Shown in pieces: positions 24,846 through 33,577 of a DNA stretch of 36,588 nucleotides. The notes beneath the pieces were generated by a model that was not told the origin of the DNA, searched no databases, and saw only the letters and a list, made by a program, of their open reading frames with translations. Position 1 is the stretch's first letter, and each line of letters begins with the position of its first letter. Source of the DNA: an uncultured Gammaproteobacteria bacterium (GTDB lineage Bacteria; Pseudomonadota; Gammaproteobacteria; PS1; Pseudothioglobaceae); assembly GCA_902511025.1 (NCBI GenBank), contig CABXDP010000005.1, forward strand, positions 1-36,588. The letters are read 5' to 3'. The position numbers and the translations under genes are program-made.

Positions 24846-25850
24846 TTATTTAATTACAACTTGCTCACCGTCAAATTGAACAACTTCTCCAATAAGCCAT
24901 GCATTTTCACCACATGAATTTAAATGATTAATCGCTTCATTTGATGATTCTTTGGAAATGACAACAACCATACCAACGCCGCAGTTAAGAACCCTATACA
25001 TTTCAGAAGTTGCAATATTTCCTTGGTCCTGAAGCCACTGAAAGATCTCGGGTTGAGTCCACGAAGCTGGATCCAATTTTGCTGCTAGATGATCAGGTAA
25101 TACGCGAGGTATATTTTCTAGAAGCCCTCCTCCCGTGATGTGAGAAATAGCATGCACTGGAAGGGTTTTTAACAAAGATAAAATGGATTTAACATAAATT
25201 CTAGTTGGCTCAATAAGTGAATTGAGTTGCTCGTTTGTTGGCGTAGATTTTTCTAAGACTTTCCGGATTAGTGAGTACCCGTTAGAATGGGGTCCTGAAG
25301 AGCCTAGAGCTACAATTTGATCTCCTTGACTGACTTTAGAGCCATCAATGATTCGACTTTTCTCAGCAATGCCCACGCAAAAGCCAGCTAAATCATAATC
25401 TTCGCCGCTATACATCCCTGGCATTTCAGCAGTTTCACCTCCAATTAGTGAGCAGCCTGACTGACGACAACCTTCCCCTATTCCCTCAATAACCGAAGTT
25501 GCAATGTCTGGATTTAGAGATCCTGTTGCGAAGTAATCAAGAAAAAATAAAGGCTCAGCACCCTGCACAATAAGATCGTTGACACACATTGCAACCAAGT
25601 CGATTCCAATAGTGTCGTGCTTATTGAGCAGTTCTGCCACCTTAAGCTTTGTACCAACCCCATCGGTTCCTGAAATAAGTACTGGGTTTTTGTATTTATC
25701 CAAAGGGATTTCAAACATGGCTCCAAAGCCACCAAGGCCTGCCAAAACCCCAGGCCTAAGAGTTGATTTTGCAATAGGCTTAATTCTATCAATCAGTTGA
25801 TTTCCTTTGGTGATATCAACTCCTGAATCCTTATAAGTCAATGACGACAT
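24846..25850 (-). CDS. purM: phosphoribosylformylglycinamidine cyclo-ligase
   Basis: This 334-residue AIR synthetase is close to E. coli PurM (345). Characteristic segments are [67 protein letters not shown] and [16 protein letters not shown]. It closes the imidazole ring of AIR with ATP. It is the first gene of a purM-purN-DUF3108-DUF3108 operon and is divergent from the CDP-alcohol phosphatidyltransferase gene across 53 bases. Confidence 0.96.
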   Translation of the reverse strand: MSSLTYKDSGVDITKGNQLIDRIKPIAKSTLRPGVLAGLGGFGAMFEIPLDKYKNPVLISGTDGVGTKLKVAELLNKHDTIGIDLVAMCVNDLIVQGAEPLFFLDYFATGSLNPDIATSVIEGIGEGCRQSGCSLIGGETAEMPGMYSGEDYDLAGFCVGIAEKSRIIDGSKVSQGDQIVALGSSGPHSNGYSLIRKVLEKSTPTNEQLNSLIEPTRIYVKSILSLLKTLPVHAISHITGGGLLENIPRVLPDHLAAKLDPASWTQPEIFQWLQDQGNIATSEMYRVLNCGVGMVVVISKESSNEAINHLNSCGENAWLIGEVVQFDGEQVVIK

Positions 25851-25903
25851 CTTGTTTTCCGTATAATTAAGGTCTTAAAAAATGGATTAAATCAAGCAAA
25901 ACA

Positions 25904-26464
25904 ATGAGCTTTTCAATGCTTCCTAATGCGCTTTCAGTAATACGCATTATTTTAACAGTTCCAATAGTTATAGCACTACTAAAAGAGCAGTATTTGCTTA
26001 CATTGCTATTATTTTTGGTCGCAGGTATCTCTGACGCTTTGGATGGATGGATTGCTAAACATTTTTCTTTTCAGACTAGATTGGGATCGATATTGGATCC
26101 AGTTGCCGATAAAGTTTTATTGACCTGTACCTTTATTGCGCTCTACTGGATTGAACTAATGCCACTATGGCTGCTTATGATTATTTTTGTTCGAGATGTC
26201 ATCATTATAGCTGGGGCATTGGGATACTTCCTAGGTGAGATGAGTGCTGAAAGTGATTTGTTGGAGCCTAGCCTTATAAGCAAAGTGAATACAGTGTTAC
26301 AGATTTCGTTAGTTTTGTACCTGCTCCTAGTTCAGTTCTATTTAAGTATTGATGGTTTTCAAGACATGATATTTATAGTTGTTGCTACCTCAACCGCTCT
26401 GAGTGGAGCAGATTATGCCCTTCTTTGGGTGAAAAAATTTATTCTACAAGAGACCAAGAAATGA
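25904..26464 (+). CDS. pgsA: CDP-alcohol phosphatidyltransferase, probably phosphatidylglycerophosphate synthase
   Basis: This is a 186-residue integral membrane protein with about five hydrophobic segments. The catalytic motif is SDALDGWIAKHF, then RLGSILDPVADK, that is D-x2-D-G-x2-A-(K) ... G-x3-D-x3-D. The usual arginine after alanine is lysine. It transfers a phosphatidyl group from CDP-diacylglycerol to glycerol-3-phosphate if it is PgsA; other alcohols are possible. Its stop overlaps the hda start by four bases. A TATAAT lies at 25862-25867 in the divergent gap. Confidence 0.8.
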   Translation: MSFSMLPNALSVIRIILTVPIVIALLKEQYLLTLLLFLVAGISDALDGWIAKHFSFQTRLGSILDPVADKVLLTCTFIALYWIELMPLWLLMIIFVRDVIIIAGALGYFLGEMSAESDLLEPSLISKVNTVLQISLVLYLLLVQFYLSIDGFQDMIFIVVATSTALSGADYALLWVKKFILQETKK

Positions 26465-27138
26465 ACCAGCTTGGCTTGCCAATCAGTTTAAATTCTTCAA
26501 TGCTTTTGAAGAACTTTGTTGCAAATCAAGAGCTAATAAAATCAGTAAGTCAACTATTTCAAAACCAGCAATCTTCAGAGCTGTATATCTATGGATCTTC
26601 TGGCAATGGCAAGACGCATATTCTTCAAGGGGCAGTATTAAAATCTTTATCAGATGATAAAAATGCAGTATTTGTTAATTGTTCAGAGCCCTTCCCTGAA
26701 CATCTAATAGAATTTATGGATCAAATCAGTTTAATTAGTTTTGACAATGTTCACCTTATAGCTTCAGAAAAAGAAGAAATATTTTTTGATATGTTTAATA
26801 GAGCTAGGCAATCTAAAGTCAACATTTTAGTGAGTGGAGATTCATTACCTGCAGATCTTAGGGTCATGAAAGACATTAAAACACGACTCAGTTTAGCAGC
26901 CGTTTTTAAGCTCGAAGAGCTTAATGATGAGTTTACTATGATGGTGATTGATAGGCAAATGAGTGAAAGAAATCTTAAGATTGATTCCAAGGTCTTCAAA
27001 TACCTTTTCAAAAACTTCTCACGAGATTTAAAGCTATTACTATCAACACTGGATGATTTAGATAAGGCCTCTCTTCAATCAAAAAAACCTATATCAATTC
27101 CCTTTGTTAGAAAATTCTTAAACTTGAATAATCAATGA
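26461..27138 (+). CDS. hda: DnaA-related regulatory inactivator Hda
   Basis: This 225-residue AAA+ protein without a DNA-binding domain is close to Hda of E. coli (233). Walker A is GSSGNGKTH, Walker B is ISFDNVHLI, and the arginine-rich sensor region is VMKDIKTRLSLAAVFKLEEL. The N-terminal MNQLGLPISL resembles the QLSLPL clamp-binding motif. The frame extends upstream to a TTG, but the ATG at 26461 overlaps the pgsA stop and places the clamp motif at the N-terminus. Hda with the DNA clamp promotes ATP hydrolysis by DnaA and so prevents re-initiation. Confidence 0.9.
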   Translation: MNQLGLPISLNSSMLLKNFVANQELIKSVSQLFQNQQSSELYIYGSSGNGKTHILQGAVLKSLSDDKNAVFVNCSEPFPEHLIEFMDQISLISFDNVHLIASEKEEIFFDMFNRARQSKVNILVSGDSLPADLRVMKDIKTRLSLAAVFKLEELNDEFTMMVIDRQMSERNLKIDSKVFKYLFKNFSRDLKLLLSTLDDLDKASLQSKKPISIPFVRKFLNLNNQ

Positions 27139-27249
27139 AATTAAAATATTTTTCTATATTTCTATAAATTAGGGAAAATTTTACATCTTTTTTATTGAAA
27201 ATTTTTATTTGTAGAATTATTTACTATAATCCACAAAAATAGTCGAATA

Positions 27250-27283
27250 GGCATTTTACTCATTAAAAGCCGAATATTTTTTT
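27250..27283 (+). promoter_or_regulatory. hairpin plus T-run directly in front of cysG
   Basis: The 145-base gap between hda and cysG is very AT-rich, with a -10-like TATAAT at 27225-27230 but no good -35. After it GGC-A-TTTTA (27250-27258) pairs with TAAAA-GCC (27264-27271) with one bulged A. A run of seven T's (27277-27283) follows and abuts the cysG ATG. This looks like a weak terminator or attenuator, or a structure hiding the start. No Shine-Dalgarno sequence is visible. Confidence 0.35.
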
Positions 27284-28666
27284 ATGGATCATCTTCCTAT
27301 ATTTATTAATATAAGACAAAGGCCTTGCCTGGTAATAGGAGGCGGCGATATTGCTTTAAGGAAAATTAATTTATTGATTAAAGCTCAAGCTAAAGTCTAC
27401 TGCCTTTCTCCCTTGTTCTGTGAAGGAATTGTCAATCTATATAAAAATGGAATTGTCAATCTCATTGATAAAAGTTTTGAGCCAAATGACATTAAAGATT
27501 ACGCAATCATTATTGCTTCAACAGATGATTCATCAGTTAACTCATTAATCTCTCAATTAGCTAAACAAGCAAAAATCCCAGTCAATGTTGTCGATTCTCC
27601 TGAATTGTCAAGTTTCATAATGCCATCGATAGTTGACCGCTCACCCGTCATTATTGCTGTATCTTCGGCTGGAAAAGCGCCTGTTTTAGCGAGACTCATC
27701 AGAGCAAAATTGGAGACTGTTATTCCAAGTGCTTATGGAGTTTTGGCTGAAATTGCTGGTGAGTATAGGAAAAAGGTCAAAGATAGATTCGCCAATATTA
27801 AAGATAGAAGAGCTTTTTGGGAGTCGACTTTTTCTGGTGTTATTGCTGAAAAAGTTTTTTCAGGGAGGGTTGATGAAGCCAAGGACGACATCGATATGCA
27901 GCTTAAGAATGGAGTCAAAATGGAGCTGGGTGAGGTTTATCTGGTTGGAGCTGGCCCAGGAGATCCCGATTTATTAACCTTTAAGGCTTTGAGATTGATT
28001 CAGCAGGCTGATGTTATTCTTTATGACCGTCTTGTTTCAAAGGGTGTGATGGAGCTAGTTAGAAGAGATTCAGAATTAATTTATGTTGGTAAAAAAGGTG
28101 GTAGTGATATATCTACTCGACAGATTGACATAAATGAGAAATTAATTGAGCTTGCAAAAGCTGGTAGAAGAGTTTGTAGACTTAAGGGAGGTGACCCGTT
28201 TATTTTTGGGAGAGGCGGCGAAGAAATTGAATCTTTATCTGAGCAGGGTATACCTTTTCAGGTAGTCCCAGGAATTACTGCTGCATCTGGTTGCTCTTCA
28301 TACTCTGGTATCCCTCTAACTCATAGAGATTATTCTCAGTCCTGTAGATTTGTAACTGCTCATTTAAAAAATGGAACAACCAACCTTCCATGGGAAGAAT
28401 TTACCATTGATCAGCAAACCATTGTTTTCTATATGGCTTTGAGCGGCGCTAATTATATATGCGAGAAACTCATGGAGCATGGCATGGACAAAGACATGCC
28501 TATTGCAATTATTGAAAAAGGAACAATGCCCGAGCAAAAAGTCTATATTTCATCTTTAACAGCACTTCCTGATTTATTAGCTAAAGAGGATATTCACGCA
28601 CCAACCCTAATGATTGTGGGTGAGGTTGTTAAGCTCAATGAAAAGCTGAATTGGTATGGCAGTTAA
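27284..28666 (+). CDS. cysG: siroheme synthase CysG (trifunctional)
   Basis: This 460-residue protein has the two expected modules. The N-terminal Met8-like dehydrogenase/ferrochelatase (1 to about 210) has the NAD-binding VIGGGDIALRKINLLIKA and the VNVVDSPELSSFIMPSIV segment. The C-terminal uroporphyrinogen-III methyltransferase (about 216-460) has VYLVGAGPGDPDLLTFKAL, RLKGGDPFIFGRGGEE and VVPGITAASGCSSYSGIPLT. It makes siroheme for sulfite or nitrite reductases, and in sulfur oxidisers for reverse dissimilatory sulfite reductase. No sulfur genes are adjacent, so the client enzyme is inferred only. Confidence 0.95.
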   Translation: MDHLPIFINIRQRPCLVIGGGDIALRKINLLIKAQAKVYCLSPLFCEGIVNLYKNGIVNLIDKSFEPNDIKDYAIIIASTDDSSVNSLISQLAKQAKIPVNVVDSPELSSFIMPSIVDRSPVIIAVSSAGKAPVLARLIRAKLETVIPSAYGVLAEIAGEYRKKVKDRFANIKDRRAFWESTFSGVIAEKVFSGRVDEAKDDIDMQLKNGVKMELGEVYLVGAGPGDPDLLTFKALRLIQQADVILYDRLVSKGVMELVRRDSELIYVGKKGGSDISTRQIDINEKLIELAKAGRRVCRLKGGDPFIFGRGGEEIESLSEQGIPFQVVPGITAASGCSSYSGIPLTHRDYSQSCRFVTAHLKNGTTNLPWEEFTIDQQTIVFYMALSGANYICEKLMEHGMDKDMPIAIIEKGTMPEQKVYISSLTALPDLLAKEDIHAPTLMIVGEVVKLNEKLNWYGS

Positions 28667-28713
28667 AAAAATGAAATCTGTTTCTTAATAAAGAATTATT
28701 TAATTTATTTGGG

Positions 28714-28719
28714 TATAAT
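28714..28719 (+). promoter_or_regulatory. -10 box of the tRNA-Leu gene
   Basis: TTTGGGTATAATTC carries a consensus TATAAT 12 bases before the mature tRNA start, as expected for a short tRNA leader. There is no clear -35 hexamer at 28691-28696. Confidence 0.5.
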
Positions 28720-28731
28720 TCAGAATTCTTC

Positions 28732-28816
28732 GCGGGAGTGGTGGAATTGGTAGACACGCTGGATTTAGGTTCCAGTGTCGCAAGACGTGAGAGTTCGAGT
28801 CTCTCCTTCCGCACCA
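28732..28816 (+). tRNA. tRNA-Leu(UAG), with encoded CCA
   Basis: This 85-base class II tRNA has acceptor stem GCGGGAG (28732-28738) paired with CTTCCGC (one G-U), followed by discriminator A and CCA at 28814-28816. The anticodon stem CTGGA/TCCAG encloses loop TTTAGGT, so the anticodon is TAG at 28766-28768, reading CUA and related leucine codons. The long variable arm GTGTCGCAAGACGT and the T-arm GAGAGTTCGAGTCTCTC are normal. It is the only RNA gene I find in the window. Confidence 0.97.
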
Positions 28817-28830
28817 TAAATTTGATTTCA

Positions 28831-28852
28831 AGAGCTCTCAGGAGCTCTCTTT
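28831..28852 (+). terminator. hairpin downstream of tRNA-Leu
   Basis: AGAGCTC (28831-28837), loop TCAG, GAGCTCT (28842-28848) form a perfect 7-pair stem followed by CTTTC. The stem is good but the T-run is short, so this is a possible weak terminator of the tRNA transcript. Confidence 0.5.
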
Positions 28853-28966
28853 CATAACATCCCAGATTACATTCAGTTCACTCTAATTTAGCTACGTCTA
28901 TTAGGATTAAACATAAGAAATCCTGTAAAATATTAGCTCTAAAAAACACAATAAAAGTACGGCTAT

Positions 28967-30874
28967 ATGTTGATTGAGGTTGGACATTTTGCACTTGTTT
29001 TGGCGCTGGTTATTTCAGTCATTTTGATTGTAGTCCCATCGATTGGGCTTTATCAGAATAAAACATCCCTTTCGCAGCTTGCAAAGCCATTAGTTTGGGC
29101 ACAAGGCTTTTGGATTACTGTAGCCTTTTTTGTATTGATGAGTGCATTTTTGACGAATGATTTTTCAGTCAAGTATGTTGCAGAAAATTCTAATACACAG
29201 CTCCCTGTTTTGTATAAAGCCTCCGCAGTGTGGGGATCCCATGAAGGCTCTTTACTTTTGTGGGTATTCGTTCTGTCTTTATGGACAGTTGCAGTCTCTA
29301 TATTCTCTAAAAGAATCCCCTCTAATCTAATCAATCAAACTCTTATAGTTCTTGGTGCTATAAGTTTTGGATTCTTGCTTTTTCTTCTGTTTACTTCCAA
29401 TCCTTTTGAGCGATTAATGATACCTCCTATTGAGGGCCGAGAACTGAATCCTCTTCTTCAAGACTTTGGACTGACTGTTCATCCTCCTATGCTTTACATG
29501 GGCTATGTTGGTTTAGCTGTGCCATTCGCTTTTGTATTATCAGCTCTCATAAGAGGACAACTTGACAGCACATGGATAAGGTGGACGAGGCCCTGGACAC
29601 TCATATCATGGTCTTTTTTGACGATTGGTATAACGCTTGGAAGTTGGTGGGCTTATTACGAGCTTGGTTGGGGTGGTTGGTGGTTTTGGGATCCGGTCGA
29701 AAATGCCTCATTTATGCCCTGGTTAGTTGCAACAGCCTTAATTCATTCCTTGAGTGTGAGTGAAAAGCGCGGCGCATTTAAGCAGTGGACTGTTCTGCTT
29801 GCAATCGGAGGCTTTTCATTAAGCCTACTTGGAACTTTTTTGGTGCGATCAGGGGTTTTAACTTCAGTCCATGCTTTCGCGACTGATCCAACAAGGGGCT
29901 TGTTTATTTTAATATTTCTATTTGTTGTGATAGGTGGATCATTAGTTCTTTACACTTGGCGGTCTAGTTTATTACAGCAAAGCAATCCTTTTTCTTTGCT
30001 CTCTAGAGAGACAGGGCTGCTGATAAATAATATCCTGCTAGTCACAGCCATGTTGAGTGTTCTTTTGGGGACTCTATACCCACTTATTTTAGATTCGCTC
30101 AACCTTGGAAAAATTTCGGTTGGAGCTCCCTATTTCAATGCAGTTTTTGTACCAATTATGATTCCTGGTGTTATTGCCCTTGCAGTTTTTCCATACGTTC
30201 GATGGAAGAAAGATTCGGTAGCTAGGGTTTTCAATTTGTTGAAGTTTGATTGGATTTGTATTGTTTTACTAACCTTACTGTCATGGATTTTCATTACTAA
30301 GAATATTTTTGTTATTGTTGCTATAGGGCTTTTTATTTGGGTGGTAATTCATGTCTTGGTTCTATTTCTTAAACGATTAAAAGCAAAATCTAAAATTACA
30401 ATGGCATTTCTTGGTATGGTTGTTGCCCATCTTGGAATCGCCGTGTTCGTTCTGGGAGCAACTGTGACGACTCAGCTAGGAATTGAAAAAGACATCAAAA
30501 TGACTATTGGAGAAACACAAACAATTGCTGGATATGATTTTGTTTTTAATGGCGTAAGCCCTCACGCGAAAGATAATTATTCTGGGTTCATTGGAGATAT
30601 TAGCGTATTTAAAAACAATAAGAAAGTGACTCAACTTAACCCAGAAAAGCGTTTATACCAAACTGGAATGCCTATGACAGAGGCTTCAATTGACCCTTCA
30701 ATAACTCGTGATCTTTATGTTGCGCTGGGAGAAAGTTTAGAGGGCGGCGCATGGAGCGTTAGGATTTACTATAAGCCACTGGTTCGCTGGATATGGCTTG
30801 GAGGGCTAATGATTGCTTTAGGTGCCCTTTTGGCATCTATAGATCGCAGATATCTTGTGAGAGTTAAGTTATGA
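28967..30874 (+). CDS. ccmF: cytochrome c heme lyase subunit CcmF
   Basis: This 635-residue polytopic membrane protein is close to the CcmF family length (about 650). The heme-handling tryptophan-rich motif is WGGWWFWDPVENASFMPWL. Other family pieces are SAVWGSHEGSLLLWVF, HPPMLYMGYVGLAVPF and GTFLVRSGVLTSVHAFATDP. CcmF ligates heme from CcmE to apocytochromes c on the periplasmic side. It overlaps ccmI by four bases. The other ccm genes (ccmABCDE before it, ccmG and ccmH after it) are not found here. Confidence 0.95.
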   Translation: MLIEVGHFALVLALVISVILIVVPSIGLYQNKTSLSQLAKPLVWAQGFWITVAFFVLMSAFLTNDFSVKYVAENSNTQLPVLYKASAVWGSHEGSLLLWVFVLSLWTVAVSIFSKRIPSNLINQTLIVLGAISFGFLLFLLFTSNPFERLMIPPIEGRELNPLLQDFGLTVHPPMLYMGYVGLAVPFAFVLSALIRGQLDSTWIRWTRPWTLISWSFLTIGITLGSWWAYYELGWGGWWFWDPVENASFMPWLVATALIHSLSVSEKRGAFKQWTVLLAIGGFSLSLLGTFLVRSGVLTSVHAFATDPTRGLFILIFLFVVIGGSLVLYTWRSSLLQQSNPFSLLSRETGLLINNILLVTAMLSVLLGTLYPLILDSLNLGKISVGAPYFNAVFVPIMIPGVIALAVFPYVRWKKDSVARVFNLLKFDWICIVLLTLLSWIFITKNIFVIVAIGLFIWVVIHVLVLFLKRLKAKSKITMAFLGMVVAHLGIAVFVLGATVTTQLGIEKDIKMTIGETQTIAGYDFVFNGVSPHAKDNYSGFIGDISVFKNNKKVTQLNPEKRLYQTGMPMTEASIDPSITRDLYVALGESLEGGAWSVRIYYKPLVRWIWLGGLMIALGALLASIDRRYLVRVKL

Positions 30875-31680
30875 TTATTTCCTGGCAACTCCTTATTATG
30901 CTTATTTTTTCATGCTTATTTTTTGCATGGTTTTTTTATAGGCCAGTCAAGTCAGGCTTAAGTGATGATGAATCCAATATTGCAATTAATAAGCAGAGGC
31001 AAGAGGAGTTGGCTGTTGATATCAATCAAGGGCTCATTGATGATGAGCAGTTCCAAGTTGCAGAATCAGAAATCATTAACACTCTAGCTAATGAATTAAA
31101 GGATAAGAGTTCAAATAGCATTGAAATTAAACCAATGAATTGGTCTATTGTAATATTTATATTATTGAGCTCTCTATCAATAGCCATCTATTCTCAGTTG
31201 TCACCAAAGTTTCTTCCAAGTAGTCAAGTTTTATCTGAGCCAATGAGTATGAGTGAGAGTATCGAAAAACTTCAAACCTTTTTAGAAGAAAACCCAGATG
31301 ACTTCCAAGCATTAAAGATGATGGGCTTAGCTCAGATTGGAGTAGGAAACGTAGATGATTCAATTGAGACTTTTGAGAGGGCATACCAAATTAACTCATT
31401 AGATATTGACCTATTACTTCAGTACGCAAGTGCCATTGCAGCAAAACAGGAAGGCCAATTCGATGGAAAATCTAAAGAACTTATTGAAGAGGCATTTAAT
31501 CTCGATCCTCAATCCGAGCAAGTTCTATATTTTTCAGGTATTGTAGCTGCTCATGGGGGGGATCTTAAGGGAGCTATTGAGTTATGGGAGAAAGCGCTTT
31601 ATCTTATGCCACTTGATCATCCAGATAGAAATATAATCGAAGAGGCTTTAGATACCGTAATGAATTTACAAGTAAAATAA
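30871..31680 (+). CDS. ccmI: c-type cytochrome biogenesis protein CcmI (TPR)
   Basis: This 269-residue protein starts with a membrane helix (LLIMLIFSCLFFAWFFY), then a short region resembling the CcmI core (NKQRQEELAVDINQGLIDDEQF). A second helix (SIVIFILLSSLSIAIYS) and a C-terminal domain with TPR-like repeats follow (LQTFLEENPDDFQALKMMGL, then FERAYQINSLDIDLLLQYAS). CcmI binds apocytochrome c tails and presents them to CcmF/CcmH. Direct fusion of the ccmF-ccmI order, without ccmG and ccmH between them, is unusual. Confidence 0.85.
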   Translation: MIISWQLLIMLIFSCLFFAWFFYRPVKSGLSDDESNIAINKQRQEELAVDINQGLIDDEQFQVAESEIINTLANELKDKSSNSIEIKPMNWSIVIFILLSSLSIAIYSQLSPKFLPSSQVLSEPMSMSESIEKLQTFLEENPDDFQALKMMGLAQIGVGNVDDSIETFERAYQINSLDIDLLLQYASAIAAKQEGQFDGKSKELIEEAFNLDPQSEQVLYFSGIVAAHGGDLKGAIELWEKALYLMPLDHPDRNIIEEALDTVMNLQVK

Positions 31681-31685
31681 CCGCC

Positions 31686-32813
31686 ATGAATAATACATTA
31701 GAACTAGCAAAATCTCTTATAAGCCAAGCATCAGTTACTCCTGATGATAATGGTTGTCAGTCAATCATTATTGAGCGACTTAAAAAAATTGGTTTTGAGA
31801 TTCACCCACTTAAGTTTGGTGACGTTGATAACTTTTGGGCTACACGCGGAAATAGTGGGCCTATTTTCGCCTTTGCAGGACACACTGATGTGGTTCCAGC
31901 TGGAAATGAAGATGCCTGGAATACCTCCCCATTTGAGCCCACTATTAAGGGTGATTATTTGTATGGTCGTGGTGCAGCTGACATGAAGGGTGGCCTGGCA
32001 TCCATGGTAACCGCAACCGAAAATTTTGTTAAAGATAATCCGGATCATAACGGAACTGTCGCTTTCCTTATTACCTCTGATGAGGAAGGAGTTGCGATTA
32101 ATGGAACAGTCAAAGTCATGGATTATCTAAATGAAAATGATACAAAAATTGATTATTGTTTGCTTGGTGAGCCTTCGTCCACCTCTGTTACTGGTGATAT
32201 TATTAAAAATGGTAGAAGAGGCTCATTGAACGGAGTGATAAATGTTAATGGTCAGCAGGGACATGTTGCTTATCCTCATTTAGCTAAAAATCCAATTCAC
32301 TTTATTGCTCCAGCACTTAATGATTTGTGTCTTCAAGAGTGGGATAGTGGTAATGAGTATTTTCCAGCAACCTCGTTTCAAATTTCCAATTTTCATTCCG
32401 GCGGCGGTGTGACAAATGTTGTTCCTGGTGAAGCTAAAGTCATGTTTAACTTTCGCTACTCAACAGAAACCACAAAAGAAGAATTGATGGCCAAGGTTCA
32501 TGAAATTTTAGATAATCATAATATTGATTACACTCTAGATTGGCACCATTCAGGTAATCCATTTTTAACTCCCGTGGGTGATTTAGTTTCAGCTTGCGTC
32601 AGAGCAATTGAAGAAACAAAAAATATTACTCCAGAACTTTCAACATCTGGTGGAACCTCAGATGGGAGGTTTATTGCCCAAGAAGGAACTCAGGTCGTTG
32701 AGCTTGGCCCTGTAAATGCAACTATTCACCAGATAAATGAGTCTATTTTAGTTAAAGACCTTGAAGATTTAAGTAGTATTTATACTAAAGTTTTAACCAG
32801 GATACTAGTCTAA
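31686..32813 (+). CDS. dapE: succinyl-diaminopimelate desuccinylase
   Basis: This is a 375-residue M20 dizinc enzyme, the size of E. coli DapE. The metal and catalytic residues are visible: H66-x-D68 (GHTDVVP), D99 (GRGAADMKGG) and E133-E134 (TSDEEG). SGGTSDGRFIAQEGTQVVELGP near the C-terminus, with IHQINE, is the DapE signature. It removes succinate in lysine and diaminopimelate synthesis. It starts five bases after ccmI, and the pathway gene dapA is two genes downstream. Confidence 0.95.
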   Translation: MNNTLELAKSLISQASVTPDDNGCQSIIIERLKKIGFEIHPLKFGDVDNFWATRGNSGPIFAFAGHTDVVPAGNEDAWNTSPFEPTIKGDYLYGRGAADMKGGLASMVTATENFVKDNPDHNGTVAFLITSDEEGVAINGTVKVMDYLNENDTKIDYCLLGEPSSTSVTGDIIKNGRRGSLNGVINVNGQQGHVAYPHLAKNPIHFIAPALNDLCLQEWDSGNEYFPATSFQISNFHSGGGVTNVVPGEAKVMFNFRYSTETTKEELMAKVHEILDNHNIDYTLDWHHSGNPFLTPVGDLVSACVRAIEETKNITPELSTSGGTSDGRFIAQEGTQVVELGPVNATIHQINESILVKDLEDLSSIYTKVLTRILV

Positions 32814-32822
32814 TTTCTTAAA

Positions 32823-33509
32823 ATGAAATTTGATATCATTACACTCTTCCCTGAAATGTTTTCAGCTATCAAAGAAGAGGGAGTAATCTCAAGAGCGCTC
32901 AAAAATTCAATCATTTCGATAAGGGAATGGCAACTGAGAGACTATAGCAGTAACAAATATAAAAATGTAGATGATAAACCCTATGGTGGCGGTGCTGGGA
33001 TGGTCATGCAGGTCAAGCCAATAAGGGATTGCCTTGCAAAAATAAAAGAATTAGAGCCTGAAACAAAGGTCATTTATCTATCACCTCAGGGTGAGCCCCT
33101 AAATCAAAAACTAGTTGAAAAGTTTGCAGAATTTGACTCATTGACGCTTCTTTGTGGGCGTTATGAAGGGATAGATGAACGGGTGATTGAAAATAATATT
33201 GACTATGAAGTTTCAATTGGTGATTACGTCATTAGTGGTGGAGAATTGGCCTCTATGGTTTTAATTGATGCGGTCAGTCGGCGGATAGATAATGTTCTTG
33301 GTAATAAAGACTCCCTCAATGACTCATTTACAGATAATTTGCTTGATCATCCTCACTATACAAGACCTGAAAGCATTGATGGTGAATCAGTGCCTGAGGT
33401 ATTATTAAGTGGAAATCAAGCCAAAATCGATGCTTGGCGACGTGATCAGGCAATAAAGAAAACAAAGCTTAAGAGGCCTGATATTTTATCCAGCTATTTA
33501 CTTGATTAA
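32823..33509 (+). CDS. trmD: tRNA (guanine-37-N1)-methyltransferase
   Basis: This 228-residue SPOUT enzyme has the trefoil-knot SAM-binding pieces YLSPQGEPLNQ, LLCGRYEGIDERV and SIGDYVISGGELASMVLIDA, plus KPYGGGAGMVM. It methylates G37 of tRNAs with a G36G37 sequence and prevents frameshifting. TrmD is normally in an rpsP-rimM-trmD-rplS operon; here it sits alone, 9 bases after dapE and 68 bases before dapA, so that operon has been broken up. Confidence 0.96.
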   Translation: MKFDIITLFPEMFSAIKEEGVISRALKNSIISIREWQLRDYSSNKYKNVDDKPYGGGAGMVMQVKPIRDCLAKIKELEPETKVIYLSPQGEPLNQKLVEKFAEFDSLTLLCGRYEGIDERVIENNIDYEVSIGDYVISGGELASMVLIDAVSRRIDNVLGNKDSLNDSFTDNLLDHPHYTRPESIDGESVPEVLLSGNQAKIDAWRRDQAIKKTKLKRPDILSSYLLD

Positions 33510-33522
33510 ACAATCTCATGAA

Positions 33523-33551
33523 TTGTTATTGAAAGGCCAATCGTATATAAT
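33523..33551 (+). promoter_or_regulatory. putative sigma-70 promoter of dapA-bamC
   Basis: TTGTTA at 33523-33528 and TATAAT at 33546-33551 have the ideal 17-base spacing, 26 bases before the dapA ATG. Overlapping it, AACAAT ... ATTGTT (33509-33527 region) forms a small inverted repeat just after the trmD stop. Confidence 0.6.
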
Positions 33552-33577
33552 TTAACAACATTTTAAATTAACAATCT

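Noticed and set aside
26425-26460. Upstream TTG start of hda within pgsA
   Set aside because: The ATG at 26461 overlaps the pgsA stop in the usual ATGA way and starts with the clamp-binding-like motif.
28732-28966. tRNA-Leu as an integration site for a mobile element
   Set aside because: No integrase, no repeat of the tRNA 3' end in the window, and housekeeping genes on both sides.
31761-32048. Minus-strand frame inside dapE
   Set aside because: It is a shadow of the dapE coding sequence, which is full length with all metal-binding residues.
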